Below, piece after piece: positions 35,159-46,236 of a DNA stretch of 64,000 nt. A program made the position numbers and the translations under genes. A model generated the notes under the pieces. The model made no database searches. It had not been told where the DNA came from and saw only the letters and a list, made by a program, of their open reading frames with translations. How positions within the stretch are numbered: position 1 is the stretch's first letter; each line of letters begins with the position of its first letter. Source of the DNA: Anthostomella pinea (Eukaryota > Ascomycota > Sordariomycetes > Xylariales > Xylariaceae); the NCBI GenBank assembly GCA_963556695.1, contig CAUWAG010000003.1, positions 4,588,001 through 4,652,000 on the forward strand, read 5' to 3'.

Positions 35159-35691
35159 ATTTTTTTTTTTATCTTTTTAAATAATTTTACGGATTAAAAA
35201 GTGTAAGAAAGCTGAGCTTAATTTTTCTTATAATAAAATCTATTTTATTATAATCCTTTTTTACGTAAAGAAAAGTCTTCATTGCTATATGTAAGTTTTA
35301 ATCTTGATAAGCTTGCCGTTAAGTTAATTACATAGCGTTTAAAACGAAATACCGTGGTTTTATTATCTTTTTTACAAGATAAGCCCTTATTTATAATATT
35401 AAAAATAATATTAGCTATTAAATTCTTTATATACATAAGAAAATGCATTTTAAGCGGCTATATATCGCTGCGTTACATATAAAAGAAGGCTTTAAAGGAG
35501 CTATATAAGACTGTAAATTTATCATTTAAGGTAAAAAACGCGGGATAATTAACAGCTAATTACGTAAGCGCCGCGAGGTAAATTTTATATTAGGAGAAAG
35601 CTTAAGATCAGGGCTATGTAAAATACTAATTATGTTCTAAATAACTTTAATATCGGGCTAAAAGCGTATATGTGAACATGTGGGAGTTTGG

Positions 35692-35755
35692 GTGGTGATG
35701 GTGGGGTTTGGCTGTCCGACTAGTGGGGGTGTCCGACTTCTATGGGGGGGGATGG
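35692..35755. repeat. Right terminal inverted repeat
   Basis: Inverse copy of 27465-27526; ends GGGGATGG followed by TA (35756-35757), which matches the TA before the left repeat. Confidence 0.85.
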
Positions 35756-35788
35756 TACAGCATAGCGCCTCCAGCTGACCAACTCTAG

Positions 35789-36349
35789 AACACTTCTCAC
35801 GTCCATCGCTCGCCTGGTCATTCTACTGCCCAGCTTATACAACCCGGACCAGACATATGCCCTGACCAAGGGGACGCTGTGGATGTAAGTAGAGCCTACG
35901 CAGGGGCTAGAATCATGACTGACGGAATCAGCTGTATCGAGGCCAACCTCCTGATTGTGTGCTGTTGCCTGCCCACACTACGTCAGTTTGTTCGACACGT
36001 AGCACCCAGCATCATAGGCGAGAAGAGCTCGAAGGACAGCGAGGCACCTCAACTACATTACGCACTGCACACATCCGGAGGCTCATCGAGAAAACGGGGG
36101 TATCAGCACCGGTCTTCGCGTTTTGATACCTTGATGAGGACACAGGCCACCCGTCTCGAAGACGACAACTCGAGCTCAACCGCGCATCAAGACCTTAAGC
36201 TCGACACCCGGTATCCTCAGATAACTAGCATCCGTGGTGGCAGGCAGTCGCAGGCTAGTGACGTTGGGCCCGCGAGCTATGATGCCGATGAGGTAGCCCT
36301 GAACTCGAAGACTGTCACTTACGAAGTGAAATACGAACCTGCCGGATGA
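35789..36349 (+). CDS. Fungal rhodopsin-like 7TM protein, 3' exons
   Basis: Continuation of the gene starting at 26603. Exons are 35789-35884 and 35932-36349, separated by a 47-nt intron (donor GTAAGT). They encode LLTSIARLVILLPSLYNPDQ, then TLWICIEANLLIVCCCLPTL (the seventh helix with the EAN and CLPTLR motifs of the family) and a hydrophilic cytoplasmic tail of about 120 residues. The acceptor CTCTAG at 35788 follows a CTGACC branch site, both present in the right flank of the transposon. Together with the 5' exons the protein would be about 402 aa, assuming one C fewer near the N-terminus. Transcription through more than 8 kb of intron containing LTRs is doubtful, so expression is uncertain. 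Confidence 0.7.
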   Translation, partial: NTSHVHRSPGHSTAQLIQPGPDICPDQGDAVDVSRAYAGARIMTDGISCIEANLLIVCCCLPTLRQFVRHVAPSIIGEKSSKDSEAPQLHYALHTSGGSSRKRGYQHRSSRFDTLMRTQATRLEDDNSSSTAHQDLKLDTRYPQITSIRGGRQSQASDVGPASYDADEVALNSKTVTYEVKYEPAG

Positions 36350-37125
36350 CTTAAAGTTCCTGCTAGAGAGACAGTGTCTCTTGAAGGGCACATACCTCTG
36401 AACGTTCCGTCTGCCATGAGAATTTGAGCCCATGCAGATCTGTGCGGACTTCAGTTGGCGGAGGGTACGAAGGATTGTTCATAGTTTGCCCGCGAGACGA
36501 CTACGAGTTGTGTCACGGGCACCGGTGGAGGGATACAACATGTGTACAGCACGCTGCCTAGCTCAATGTTAGTCAATATGTATTCAAAAGACAATTTCCA
36601 TCCTGAGCTTTGTCGAGTTCTTATCAGAATATGTGCTCGTGGCGTATCTAGCCTGAGCCGATATATTGGTCATCCTGTGGGAAGTGACTCGAGATCTTGA
36701 CTTCTAGATACTTCTGATTAGGTACCTACACACTCGAATTGCCAGGTGGTCTAAGAGTTGCTGAGGTAAGCTTGCTGAGGTAATCCCAAAGCACATTACC
36801 GGGGCCCCTAGGTAAAGTTCCTCACTGCCGCCCTGCATTCAGTTCTTTTTCCTAGTCGCAACCTCGACGACCCTTGGGAAGGATTCGCCTCAGCAACAGC
36901 CAAAGGAAAACTCGATACGGACACGAACAGACAACCCGATTCTCGATCGCGCATACATCCATTCTCCGGTCCGACCATCCGATAGTCACCCGAGCGATCA
37001 CCTACAGCACCCGCGCGACTATCGTCCTCTGTCCCAGCCGACTCCCGACTTGAGCGCCGTCACTCACTCAATCACTCACTCACGAACCTACCAACCACTT
37101 CTCGTCCCCCTCCCAAACCGCGACA
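36350..37125. other. Promoter and leader of the U2AF gene, no gene seen
   Basis: No coding sequence recognised. Repeated CACTCA words at 37063-37082 directly precede the U2AF start region. Confidence 0.4.
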
Positions 37126-37755
37126 ATGGCCAACTTCCTCGCCTCCATCTTCGGCACGGAGCAGGACAAGGTGAACTGCTCATTCTACTACAAGATCGGC
37201 GCGTGCCGGCACGGCGACCGCTGCAGCCGCAAGCACGTCAAGCCCTCGTACTCGCAGACGATCCTGCTGCCGAGCATGTACCAGAACCCTGCGCACGACC
37301 CCAAGAACCGGCTTACGCCCGAGCAGTGCCTCAACCACTTCAACGCCTTCTACGAGGACCTGTGGTGCGAGCTGTGCAAGTACGGCGAGGTGGAGGAGCT
37401 GGTCGTGTGCGACAACACCAACGACCACCTGATCGGCAACGTCTACGCGCGCTTCAAGTACGAGGACTCGGCGCAGACGGCCTGCGACGTGCTGAACAGC
37501 CGCTGGTACGCCGGCCGGCCCATCTACTGCGAGTTGTCGCCCGTCACCGACTTCCGCGAGGCCTGCTGCCGTTTGAATAGTGGCGAGGGCTGCGTCCGCG
37601 GCGGGTTCTGTAATTTCATCCACCGCAAGAACCCCAGCCCCGAGCTCGACAACGAGCTCACCCTCGCCACCAAGAAGTGGCTGCGCCAGCGCGGCCCCGA
37701 CGCCAAGAGCGCGAGCCGCAGCCCGAGCCCGGAGCCCACGCGCAAACGTTACTAG
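37126..37755 (+). CDS. U2AF1: U2AF small subunit (U2AF35/U2AF23)
   Basis: Splicing factor that recognises the AG at 3' splice sites and pairs with the large U2AF subunit. Intronless, 209 aa. CCCH zinc finger 1 is C18-C27-C33-H37 (CSFYYKIGACRHGDRCSRKH) with the conserved Ser34. The UHM/RRM spans about 43-143 (HFNAFYEDLWCELCKYGEVE, GNVYARFKYED, WYAGRPIYCELSPV). CCCH finger 2 is C148-C156-C162-H166. It ends with a short RS/SP tail (SASRSPSPEPTRKRY). Codon use is strongly GC-biased, typical of a highly expressed gene. No anomalies. Confidence 0.95.
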   Translation: MANFLASIFGTEQDKVNCSFYYKIGACRHGDRCSRKHVKPSYSQTILLPSMYQNPAHDPKNRLTPEQCLNHFNAFYEDLWCELCKYGEVEELVVCDNTNDHLIGNVYARFKYEDSAQTACDVLNSRWYAGRPIYCELSPVTDFREACCRLNSGEGCVRGGFCNFIHRKNPSPELDNELTLATKKWLRQRGPDAKSASRSPSPEPTRKRY

Positions 37756-39116
37756 GGGGACGCGGTGGTGGAGGCCTAGGCGGCAGCCACGGTGCCGGGG
37801 ACGCCAGGGACGACGATGGCCGAGCACGTGTTGTGAGGAGCAGTCTTGGGCCGAACACAACAGACTTACTGCGCGCACCCCCTTCATGCTGAGCCCTTCG
37901 ACACCCTCGCAAGCAGCAGATTCCGAGGGTGGCCTCTTTACCAAAGACTGATTTTCGGGCTGTACCACAAAAGGGGACGGTCTGGATTGTGACGGATAGC
38001 AATCACAAAGACGGGAACATGGCTCGCTTTGGAGTACTGAGGTCTGCTGTTCTTTTACCGCCTTAATAGCGCACCAGAGTCTGTCGCAAGAGAGAAGTGG
38101 GCTTCGAAGCTCTTTCGTACTCTATTCAGTGGCTTACTTGCTGGAAGGAAAGGGGAATACTTCCAAGCGTACGGCGTTGGTGGAACAATGGTTTATAGGT
38201 ATCGGTCTTGTGTACTACCAATTGACTCGAGAATTTCAATGTCTTGATGCAAATCCCACGCAATTATCGAGGAAATCCTGAATGGAACAGCTTTCGTATT
38301 GAGTCTGGATATTTGCACCTTACCGAAACTCCTTATTTGCACCTTAAGAGGCTTTCATCAAACTCGATCTAATCTGCTAGGCCGGATGGCCATCGCCATC
38401 AGGTTCCGTGTAGTGATGCCATACGATTTCAGATCATCAGGTCCTTTATAACAAGATACGTTGACCTGCTCAGTTAGATGGCGATTGATTAGGTTTAATC
38501 AGGCAGCTCCTCAACGTAGATAGCTACCACGATCGTGTTCTGTATGTCGATGCCATATCATTTCAGATCATCATGCCCCTCGCAGCTGGACCTTGGTGAG
38601 CTTGGTAGGCATCCCGTCGTCAGATGGCTGTCGAGTAGGGGACCGCGCTAAGGTGCAAATATCAAGACTCTTCGTATTTCTCTCACGACTGACATGCTGG
38701 CGGCACGGATGTCCCAAGGGTGCAAAATCTTTATGGAGTCATCGACTTGTTGAGCAACGTGTATTTCTTATTGCACAGCTAGCTGGTAGTGCCCACTAAA
38801 GCTTGAACTTCTGGTCTACCGCTACTCTGGGCGCTCTATCTCTGAATCGGATGTATGTACAGGCGGCGACAGATCACGGATGGGGCAAAAGCAGGTCAAG
38901 ATGCCTGTCCAGACATCTCTGTTTAGCGGCATTGTTACGCATGAAGTAGGCAGAACTGGTATCTCCCGAGTAGCACCCCTTTTCCGATCCCTCAGTGCCA
39001 TATAATCAAGACATTTCCACCTCATCGGTTGGCGACTCTCTTCGGATTCTAACCCAAACAAGACGCCAGATACTCGACTGCGTCTTTGAACCCTGCTTTC
39101 CTCGGAAACAGTCGGA
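37756..39116. other. Region between converging genes; contains a possible MITE
   Basis: 3' flanks of the U2AF and oxysterol-binding genes. A 356-bp segment with 15-bp inverted ends lies at 38308-38663. No coding sequence recognised. Confidence 0.4.
38308..38663. repeat. Possible MITE with 15-bp inverted ends
   Basis: GATATTTGCACCTTA at 38308-38322 is exactly complementary to TAAGGTGCAAATATC at 38649-38663. An internal TTATTTGCACCTTAAG and a near-direct pair, GATGCCATAcgATTTCAGATCATC (about 38418) and GATGCCATAtcATTTCAGATCATC (about 38550), add internal structure. No target duplication found. Confidence 0.4.
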
Positions 39117-41157
39117 TCAACTCTGAGCATCGTAGAAAGCATCACTGCTTTCTTCCGTCTCGGTCCGCTTCATTGCTGGAGGCGGTCCCTTGGCCGGCGG
39201 CAAGTCCTTCTTCATATCGCCTGTAAAGTCAATTAGAGGACCATCCGATTTATGCCCTGTAGATTCGAGCATGTCGTGGATGCTGTTAGCGTTGGTGCTC
39301 GTATCGTGGATATTGGTGGCGGGCTTGCTATCTAGCTTGGGTGCCGACGCAGCATCATCATTCTGGCTGATCTGGCCGAAGTCGATTAGGTCTCCCGGTC
39401 TGTCATCCGAGGCAGGCTTTCCCGCCGTTTTGGGGTTCCCAGCGGAGGCGTTTGGAGGTACGATGTTTCGTTCGCGTGTGTTCTGGCCTGGTATGATGGG
39501 GTATATGCCCATGACCTGTTCAGCTTGTTTCTCGGGCGTTGCGCCGTCACTTTCCTAGTCAGCACAGAGCATGAAATTTAGGGTTAGGGGCCGCTCACAT
39601 CTGAGCGTTGATGATCCATTCCAGCTTTTCCATGTCTGCCCCCTCGCCATCGATATCGGCACGTACCGCCCTGAACAATCGCGGGTGCCAATCTACGCCC
39701 CCTGTCGCTCGGCTTGCCGCCTCTTCACGTTGCTTATCCTCGATTTTGGTTTTCTCGTCAGTAGCAACCTCGTGGTTCTTCTCCTTCACCGCTTGCGCCG
39801 TCTTCTGCCACAGCTTTTGCGATTCTCGCTCATCTTGCTCTTCTAGGGGTCGCACTTGCGGCTTCGACGGTCTAGCTCTTCGAGCATCGAAGAATGTGTC
39901 TTTCTTCCCGTTCTAGAACTGCGTTAGCTTGTAAAGACAACTCTCTGAGGTTAGTGGCTTACTCTGAGATCTTTGATGGTCATCTCCTCACTCCATAAGC
40001 CGGATAGCTCGAAAAGAGCCTCCCCAGTCTGTTCGTTTCGTATCGTTCCTCCGAGCGCGTTGTATGTACCGCTGACCCATCCCTTGGTCTTGAAGTCGAT
40101 CTCAGCCGTAAGGCCTAGCTCGGGGCATTTTACCACGCTATGATCGCCTAATTCGTACTGCATTTTTCCGAACAGGATTCCCCTCGCGTACATGTTGGGT
40201 TGCGTTAGCCAGCTACACGGAACTTGATTAGTCTTTGTCCCATATGTCAGACGATACCACTGCAACAACGTACTATCTTTCTCCTTTCGTGGCGTCTTTT
40301 CCACGGTTAAGCAAGCTGAGCACGGCAACACCTTCCATTAGACTGGCAGCCGAGTTGCCCAGAAACTTGCTCCTCGGCTTGAGCGTGCCGTCTATGCGGA
40401 TGTGATGGTGTGGGGCCAAGTAGAAGTAGCTGGACTTGGGCGGGTGGTGTGATGTCTGTTCGGAGATGTAGTAGGCTCGTGTCTCGCCAGGCAAGTCCCA
40501 GTAGCAGGAGAAGATTTCGCCCAGGACGGGGTTAAGGGGCTTCTTGACGCCACTGTTGGTTGTGTTAGTCCCGACAGCACATGGTCACCAATACAGGTTT
40601 GGGGGAGCCTACGGTGGTCTGATATGCCAGCCGCTCAGGTAAAACTTGACAACCGACACAAAGCGATCGACAGGGTCCTCCATTTCGGGAATGGAGAGGA
40701 GCATCTCGGGATGGCACATGAAGCTGTGGTAGACCATGTTAGAATCCTCGTCTAGAGGCTATCGGATATACTCGAGGCGTTTGCCTACTTCGTGATGCGT
40801 TCCAGCATGCTTCGCGGCTCGAGTATGAAAGTGGGCAAGACGACGCGACTCAGGTCGGCACCGGGTCGAAGTTGGGAGATGATGTGGGTTAGGACTGCAG
40901 ACGAGTGTCAGTATTGACGAGGACATGGTACGCGACAAGACTGAAGCAGACATACCGTTGCCCTGGTCGGGCTCCATGACGGTGCTATCATCATTGAGAT
41001 CGTCCACGCTGCCGGACGATTTGTTGCCTAGACAGGGGGCGATGCAGAGTCAGTAGGCGCACCGGCACAGCACAGAGAGCGAGCGGCATGACATACTAGC
41101 ATTTGAATGCGTCCTACGACGGCGGCTCAAGCCCGCGGTGATCTTGCTTGCGTGCAT
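39117..41157 (-). CDS. Oxysterol-binding protein (OSBP/Osh family)
   Basis: Lipid transfer protein moving sterol and PI4P between membranes. Eight minus-strand exons: 41157-41097, 41027-40956, 40894-40789, 40723-40613, 40552-40274, 40212-39963, 39912-39599 and 39549-39117, giving 541 aa with phases consistent throughout. The OSBP domain spans about 40-400: [52 protein letters not shown], the signature [24 protein letters not shown], and [11 protein letters not shown]. There is no PH domain or ankyrin, so it is a short form like yeast Osh4-7. The extra C-terminal 140 residues are disordered, with two LIDF motifs ([16 protein letters not shown]). The acceptor of the last intron was chosen at 39550 because it alone keeps [15 protein letters not shown] in frame. 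Confidence 0.92.
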
Positions 41158-42529
41158 GTTGGACAACGGGGCGGGTGTTGTTGTTAAATTGTCGCAATGT
41201 GAACGATAGAGAAAGCCCCACGAGAGGGAAGGGGTGGGTGAACCGTGAAGGGACTCAGACAGAAGTTAGAACCCCTCCTTTGCGCCTAGGTAAGGTTCAA
41301 TTATCGGGTATCGGGTAGCCCAGTCGATCGCTCCGATCATCCGATGACCTCACTGACAATAACGTAGTGAATAGGGGGTTGATTTTGCTAGAGGTATGGA
41401 ACACCACTGCCAGGAAACGAAGGGGAAAGAATTAAGTAGTGTTGTAGGTGTTTACTGGCATAGAAAAAGGAAGGTTCTCAACAGTGCATGTGGTTCATTA
41501 TGTGGTGTTGGGAGAAGTTCAGTAGGTAGGTAGTCCGGTAGTCTAGCAAATGCTTGTTGGTGGCGATATCCCCCTACAGCCGGCCCTAACATTGCCCAGG
41601 CGTCGTACCTATCAGTGATCGCTCTCACTGGTCAGGAGGTAACATCCGCATGTACAGCAGGCTTCCGTCACCGTGGAGAATGGAGCGGAAAATGACGAAC
41701 AGGACTGTCAGACCGGGCCACGAGGGATACTACAGGGGTATGATGTATACCCACACAACCTCCTAGAGGCTAGCCGGCATGCAAATGAATGCATGGATAC
41801 ATGGATACATGGATGCAAGGATGCATGGATGCCTCGGATGCAAATAGATAATGGCATAAACCCGCCCATGTCTTGCTACTTGAATATCTCTAGGCTCCAG
41901 AATGTGACCCTTATCTGGCCATGTCACCTGCATAAGATGGATGCGTACGCAAACACTTGCAGCACTCCCTATCAAAAAAGAAGGCAGAAGAAGATGGCTT
42001 GCATCCAGCCTGCTCTTTGTGCGCGATTCATACCACAGCAGGGCACGGAGCTAGGCTGCATATAATATAGTGTGCAGACAGCCTGCTTTCTCATTCTATG
42101 AGCTCTTCATCCTTTTGATCTGATCATCTGGCATGAATTTCGATTTGAATCATCTGTAATGACAGAATTCTATACTCAACATCATTTCCGTCCCCACGAG
42201 ACGAATATCTTAGCCCCGAGAGCTATTGCGTTCAATCATCTCAACTTTATATGCACAGTAGGTCGGCATGTAAGCAGCTCGGACGACGGCGGGAAACATC
42301 AGAAAGCTGGAGTCGCCTGGAACGGACTTTATCTCTGTTCAACGCTTGCTCTGGTCGTTCTAACATGCTGTTCCTCACCCATCCAGCCATCTACTACAGC
42401 CCCAGCTCCCTCCAGTAATCATGGGGTATCTTTACATAATTTTGTACGTATGCAATGCTGTCAAGCAAACCCTCCGCATCTTGTATCGTGTTCTCGTATC
42501 TTCATGTCCCACGTCCGCCCGCCCCCTCC
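41158..42529. other. Intergenic region with a short tandem repeat
   Basis: Promoter of the oxysterol-binding gene and 3' flank of the 1,218-aa gene. ATGGATAC/ATGGATGC octamers are repeated at 41789-41832. No gene seen. Confidence 0.45.
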
Positions 42530-45500
42530 TCATTTGCCTCTGCTCAGCCGGGACCCTTTGACCGGAGCCGGCAGGACCGCGCAAAGCCGGTCTCGCTCTG
42601 TGTATATTGTCAGTTGCAACTCTTTGAAAGAATCTAGGTCGGCTTACCCATGTTGTCATCAAAAAGGATGGTCAGGTCATCATGTTCGCCAGCGAACTCC
42701 GGCATGTCGAGACTAATAAAGGCCATGTCGTCCGTCTTGGGCGCCCCTTCAGCCGGAACTCTCGGAAGCGGGAACTTTGCGTCTGCTAGTTTCAAGCCGG
42801 CTTTTCCGTTTCGACTGAATGCTTCGAACACGTCTGTACCCTTGAGCGCAAAACCCATGCATTCGCCATGGTGCCACTCTTCGAAGAAGGCGAGGAGCTG
42901 CACCGTCTTCTCCCGCTGCACCACCTGAACACGCGTCGTCCCAGCCTCCCACTTCTTATGGATCGGCACCACCATCCGCCGCCGCGAGATGTTCATGCTT
43001 GAAGCAATTCCGTCAAACAGTATCGTGTATCCTGTGAGCCCCGCTTGGAAGGCGTGCAGGTCTTTGAAGCTGGGGAAGCGGTAGGTGCGAAGAGTCTGCC
43101 CGCGCTGGATAGTATTCTGCAGACTGGCAAACTCCCGGTAAGAGTCTCTGGGCACACTGGTTTCCAGCAACGAGACTGTCATATCCAATTGAGCCTGTCG
43201 CATGACCTGCAGCGTGAGGATATCTCGAGTACCGAGTCTCAGCCTCAACTCCCCAGGACCGACGTTGACTCGGTCAGTGATAGTGCTCACAACCCCGACG
43301 CCACTCTTATCCATCGAGTCGATTTCAACTCTCAGTTTTTCTGCCAGCACGGTTGGCGGGTTCTCGAGGTACTTGTCATTGATAATGCGCGCACGTTGCC
43401 ACGGTAGTCGCTGGATAGCCGCGAAGCCCCCCTTTGTGTCAGCAAGTCCTTCTGACATATTCATGCCTTCCAGTGGGACATCAGCGACAACCTCCTCGTC
43501 CTGCTGAACATAGCTTCCACTGAGAAGTCTCAGCATCTTTTCGCGCTCCTTGTCGTCGTTGAATGACAGCACCATACGTCCCTTATCCTTCCCGTCATTG
43601 AAATCTAGCTGGAGAAGGGGCGCGCGTTGATCGCCACGCAACAGAGCAAACTGGACTGGCAATTGCGGAGCAAAGAAATGCGTGACGCCGCTGAGCGTTC
43701 TGATCCTCGGTCCCGTCACCACTGCAACCCGGAACCCGCGATGAAATGTCCTGGTTCCAGTTGGGCTATTCTCTTTCAGAAGTCGTTCGAATAAGCCCAG
43801 CTGGCATTGTCCTACGGCTTCCTTGGGGAACGCCCGGCTTTGGGGATTCGAGTCGAAATAATGGAATGCTCGGAGAGCAATGCTGTGTGTCATTATTTCA
43901 TCCTTCCGAGGATACAGATAGCTTTGCACTTTCGTGCTGAAGTCGTAGATGCCCCACAGCATCTTGAACTCCGGCTGGGAGCATCGAATCACCAGCATGA
44001 AGCCTCTTGGCATCTTGATCTCTAGGGAGCTCGCATCTGGTCGCCACTTTAGATCTTGCCACGTCGCACCTGCTTTCTTGTCTGACTGTACGCGTAATGA
44101 AACACATCGGTTCTGGCTCGCGACAACAAAGTTCAGGCTCGAGTCGTTGTGAGAGCGAACCACGGATAGGATACAGGGAAAACGGGTCTGCATAGAGTCC
44201 ATGCCTTGCTCCATCAAATACACATCAGCTGTTATTCGTGTGTAGTTGAAGTGCTTGGTAGTGTCGCCAATAGGTAAAGCGTCAAGTGGATCCATGGTAC
44301 GAGTGGGTTGCTGCACAACAGCCAGAGCTGATCCCCATGCTCCATTGAGAAGCGCAGTGATATCCTGGCTTAGCGAGGGATACTCCAGCCAGATGGACTT
44401 GTCCATGGTCTGAGGAAGGAATGGCTCTTCGGGTGGCAGAAATCCATTTCGTGACATGGACACAGACAGCTTCCTCAAGTTGGAAACAATCGCCTGTCTG
44501 ACCTCGCCTAACTCTCCATCCACGGGGCTGTATTTGCCTTCTGCTATCTCGGGAAGTGCCTTTTCTGTTAGCCAGTATGCTTTTGCCAAATCGGTGTAGG
44601 CCTGATATCGTGCCATGAGGTGTCGCTGATCGTCGGGGTCTGATGGACGATTCCTGATGGTCATCTCTAGACCCGTTCTCCCTTTCAAAAACCACCACAA
44701 AGAAGCCCTGCACAGGTCATCTGGACGGCAAGTTTCCAAAGGCTTGAGTTGTTCGGCATACAAACGAAATAGCTCGCTCAAATGCTTGGTACGGGCAGTG
44801 AATGTTTCGAAGGCATCGTCTCCTGCCGCAACTACCACCTCGTGCAAGTTTGATCTTGTCCTCTCGGGCGAAGGGGGGAAATAGCCCCGCGACGCGGGAT
44901 TCTGGGTGATGGGTGTCGGCCTGTAAGAGAGATCGGAAGTTGAGTGAACAGAGTTCGTGTATGTGGACGAAGGGCTCGCATCAACTGAGTTCGTATTGAT
45001 CCGTAGCTCTTCGGGGGACATGGGCCGCTGCGACTTGATAGGATCATGGTCAGACTTTGGCAGCGCCTCGTGAGCTGGGAGTGGCGGCAACGGCGATCTG
45101 GTAGATGGTGCTCGCATTGGTGATGGATCCCGAGTAGGTAGAGGCGGCAGAGGCGATCTCACTGATGGATTTCGTGCCGGCGGCGGTTGCGGGGGCGATC
45201 GACGCGCTGGCGGTGGTGGCAGGGGAGATCTCGTGGACTGGGTTCGGAGCATTGTAGATACAGACTCTGATAACGGGGGTGGAGGCACTGGTGCTCGAGC
45301 GGACTTGGTTCTCGCTAACGACGAATTGAAATCCTCCGTCGATGGGGGCGGCACGTCTCTGCGGCGCGGTTGTGTTTCACGGATTGGTTCAGGAGAGGAG
45401 TTCTGCTCGTCCCAGTCGTGTTGGGAATTGGCACTCGCAGTCCTTGCCTCGGCCAATGCCTTTCCCTCTGCCCGACGCTGCTCCTGCTGGTGAGCGTCAA

Positions 45501-46236
45501 TGAACGAGCGACGATTCTCGTCTTTCCCACTGTCAATGTCCAGAAAACGGGATCGTACAGGCTCTCCGGCCGGTATCGTACGCGGCATGGGAGGCTCAGG
45601 AGCACGAGCGGGAGCTGGAGCGGGAGCCGTACTCGAATCCTGTGCGTTGAAATCCGAGATTGATGAGAACCCGGTCTGTGTTCTTCGAATGGGAGTAGGT
45701 ATGAAGCTGTCTTCGCCCTTTTGCGTGTCCTGGGACGCGCCTCCCGGTCTTGCGTATTGGACACCCTGTTTCGTGGGTGCTGATGATGGCACCGACTTGG
45801 ATCTCTTCCTCCGGCCGATTTCTACAGTGGCTGCCTGGCACTCATCTCCACCTTCGCCCATGACCTCGGGGTATGTGTCGGCAAAGCGAACAGTCAGTCC
45901 CTTGTGTTTCCGCGGGCGTGGTGGGCTGTGGGAGCGGGCGCGGAGACTCTGTAACGAGGGATTCGGATTCTCCAAGTGGGTAGGTTTCTGGGATCGAACA
46001 GCCTTGGACGTGTCGAGGGCTAGTGTCGGCGGCCCTGTGTTCTGAAAGGGGGGAGGTCTCGGCGGCGGGTGGGTGACCTGCAGCCTGTCGGAGGTGCCCA
46101 GGAAGGAGGAGATCTCGTTGGCACTCTCTTCGTTTGTCATTTTCCTCTCCCTACCGACGCTGCTGCTTCCAAACAGTTTCCCCATCAGGCGGTCACGTCG
46201 CGAGGAGCGGCCCTCGGTGGGCGGTTCGTTCTCCAT
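42530..46236 (-). CDS. Large fungal protein of unknown function, 1,218 aa
   Basis: Exon 1 is 46236-42648. A 50-nt intron (donor GTAAGC, branch ACTGACA, acceptor CACAG) leads to a short last exon, 42597-42530. Without splicing, the frame ends four codons further on (GKPT). Residues 1-480 are low-complexity: basic start (RSSRRDRLMGKLFG), then proline-rich runs such as RSPLPPLPTRDPSP and RSPLPPPPARRSPP that look like SH3 ligands. From about residue 485 (DDAFETFTARTKHLSELFRL) the protein is folded-looking to the end, with TCRPDDLCRASLWWFLKGRT and RVNVGPGELRLRLGTRDI. No catalytic motif or named domain recognised by me. No membrane segment or signal peptide. The proline motifs suggest a cortical or signalling scaffold, which is inference only. 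Confidence 0.75.

Larger units (their letters stand above)
27465..35755. mobile_element. 8.29-kb composite TIR element (TA duplication), RIP-degraded, with nested retroelements
   Basis: About 62-64-bp terminal inverted repeats bound the segment, and TA flanks it on both sides (27463-27464 and 35756-35757), as for Tc1/mariner-type DNA transposons. The body (about 27530-29270 and 34715-35690) is extremely AT-rich with no surviving transposase frame, consistent with RIP. Three solo LTRs and one Copia element sit inside; subtracting them leaves about 2.4 kb of original element. It interrupts an intron of the rhodopsin-like gene. Superfamily assignment rests only on the TA duplication and TIRs. 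Confidence 0.85.

Noticed and set aside
37180..37968. 262-codon minus-strand frame opposite the U2AF gene
   Set aside because: Shadow of a strongly GC-biased gene; low-complexity Ala/Val/Arg translation with no motif.
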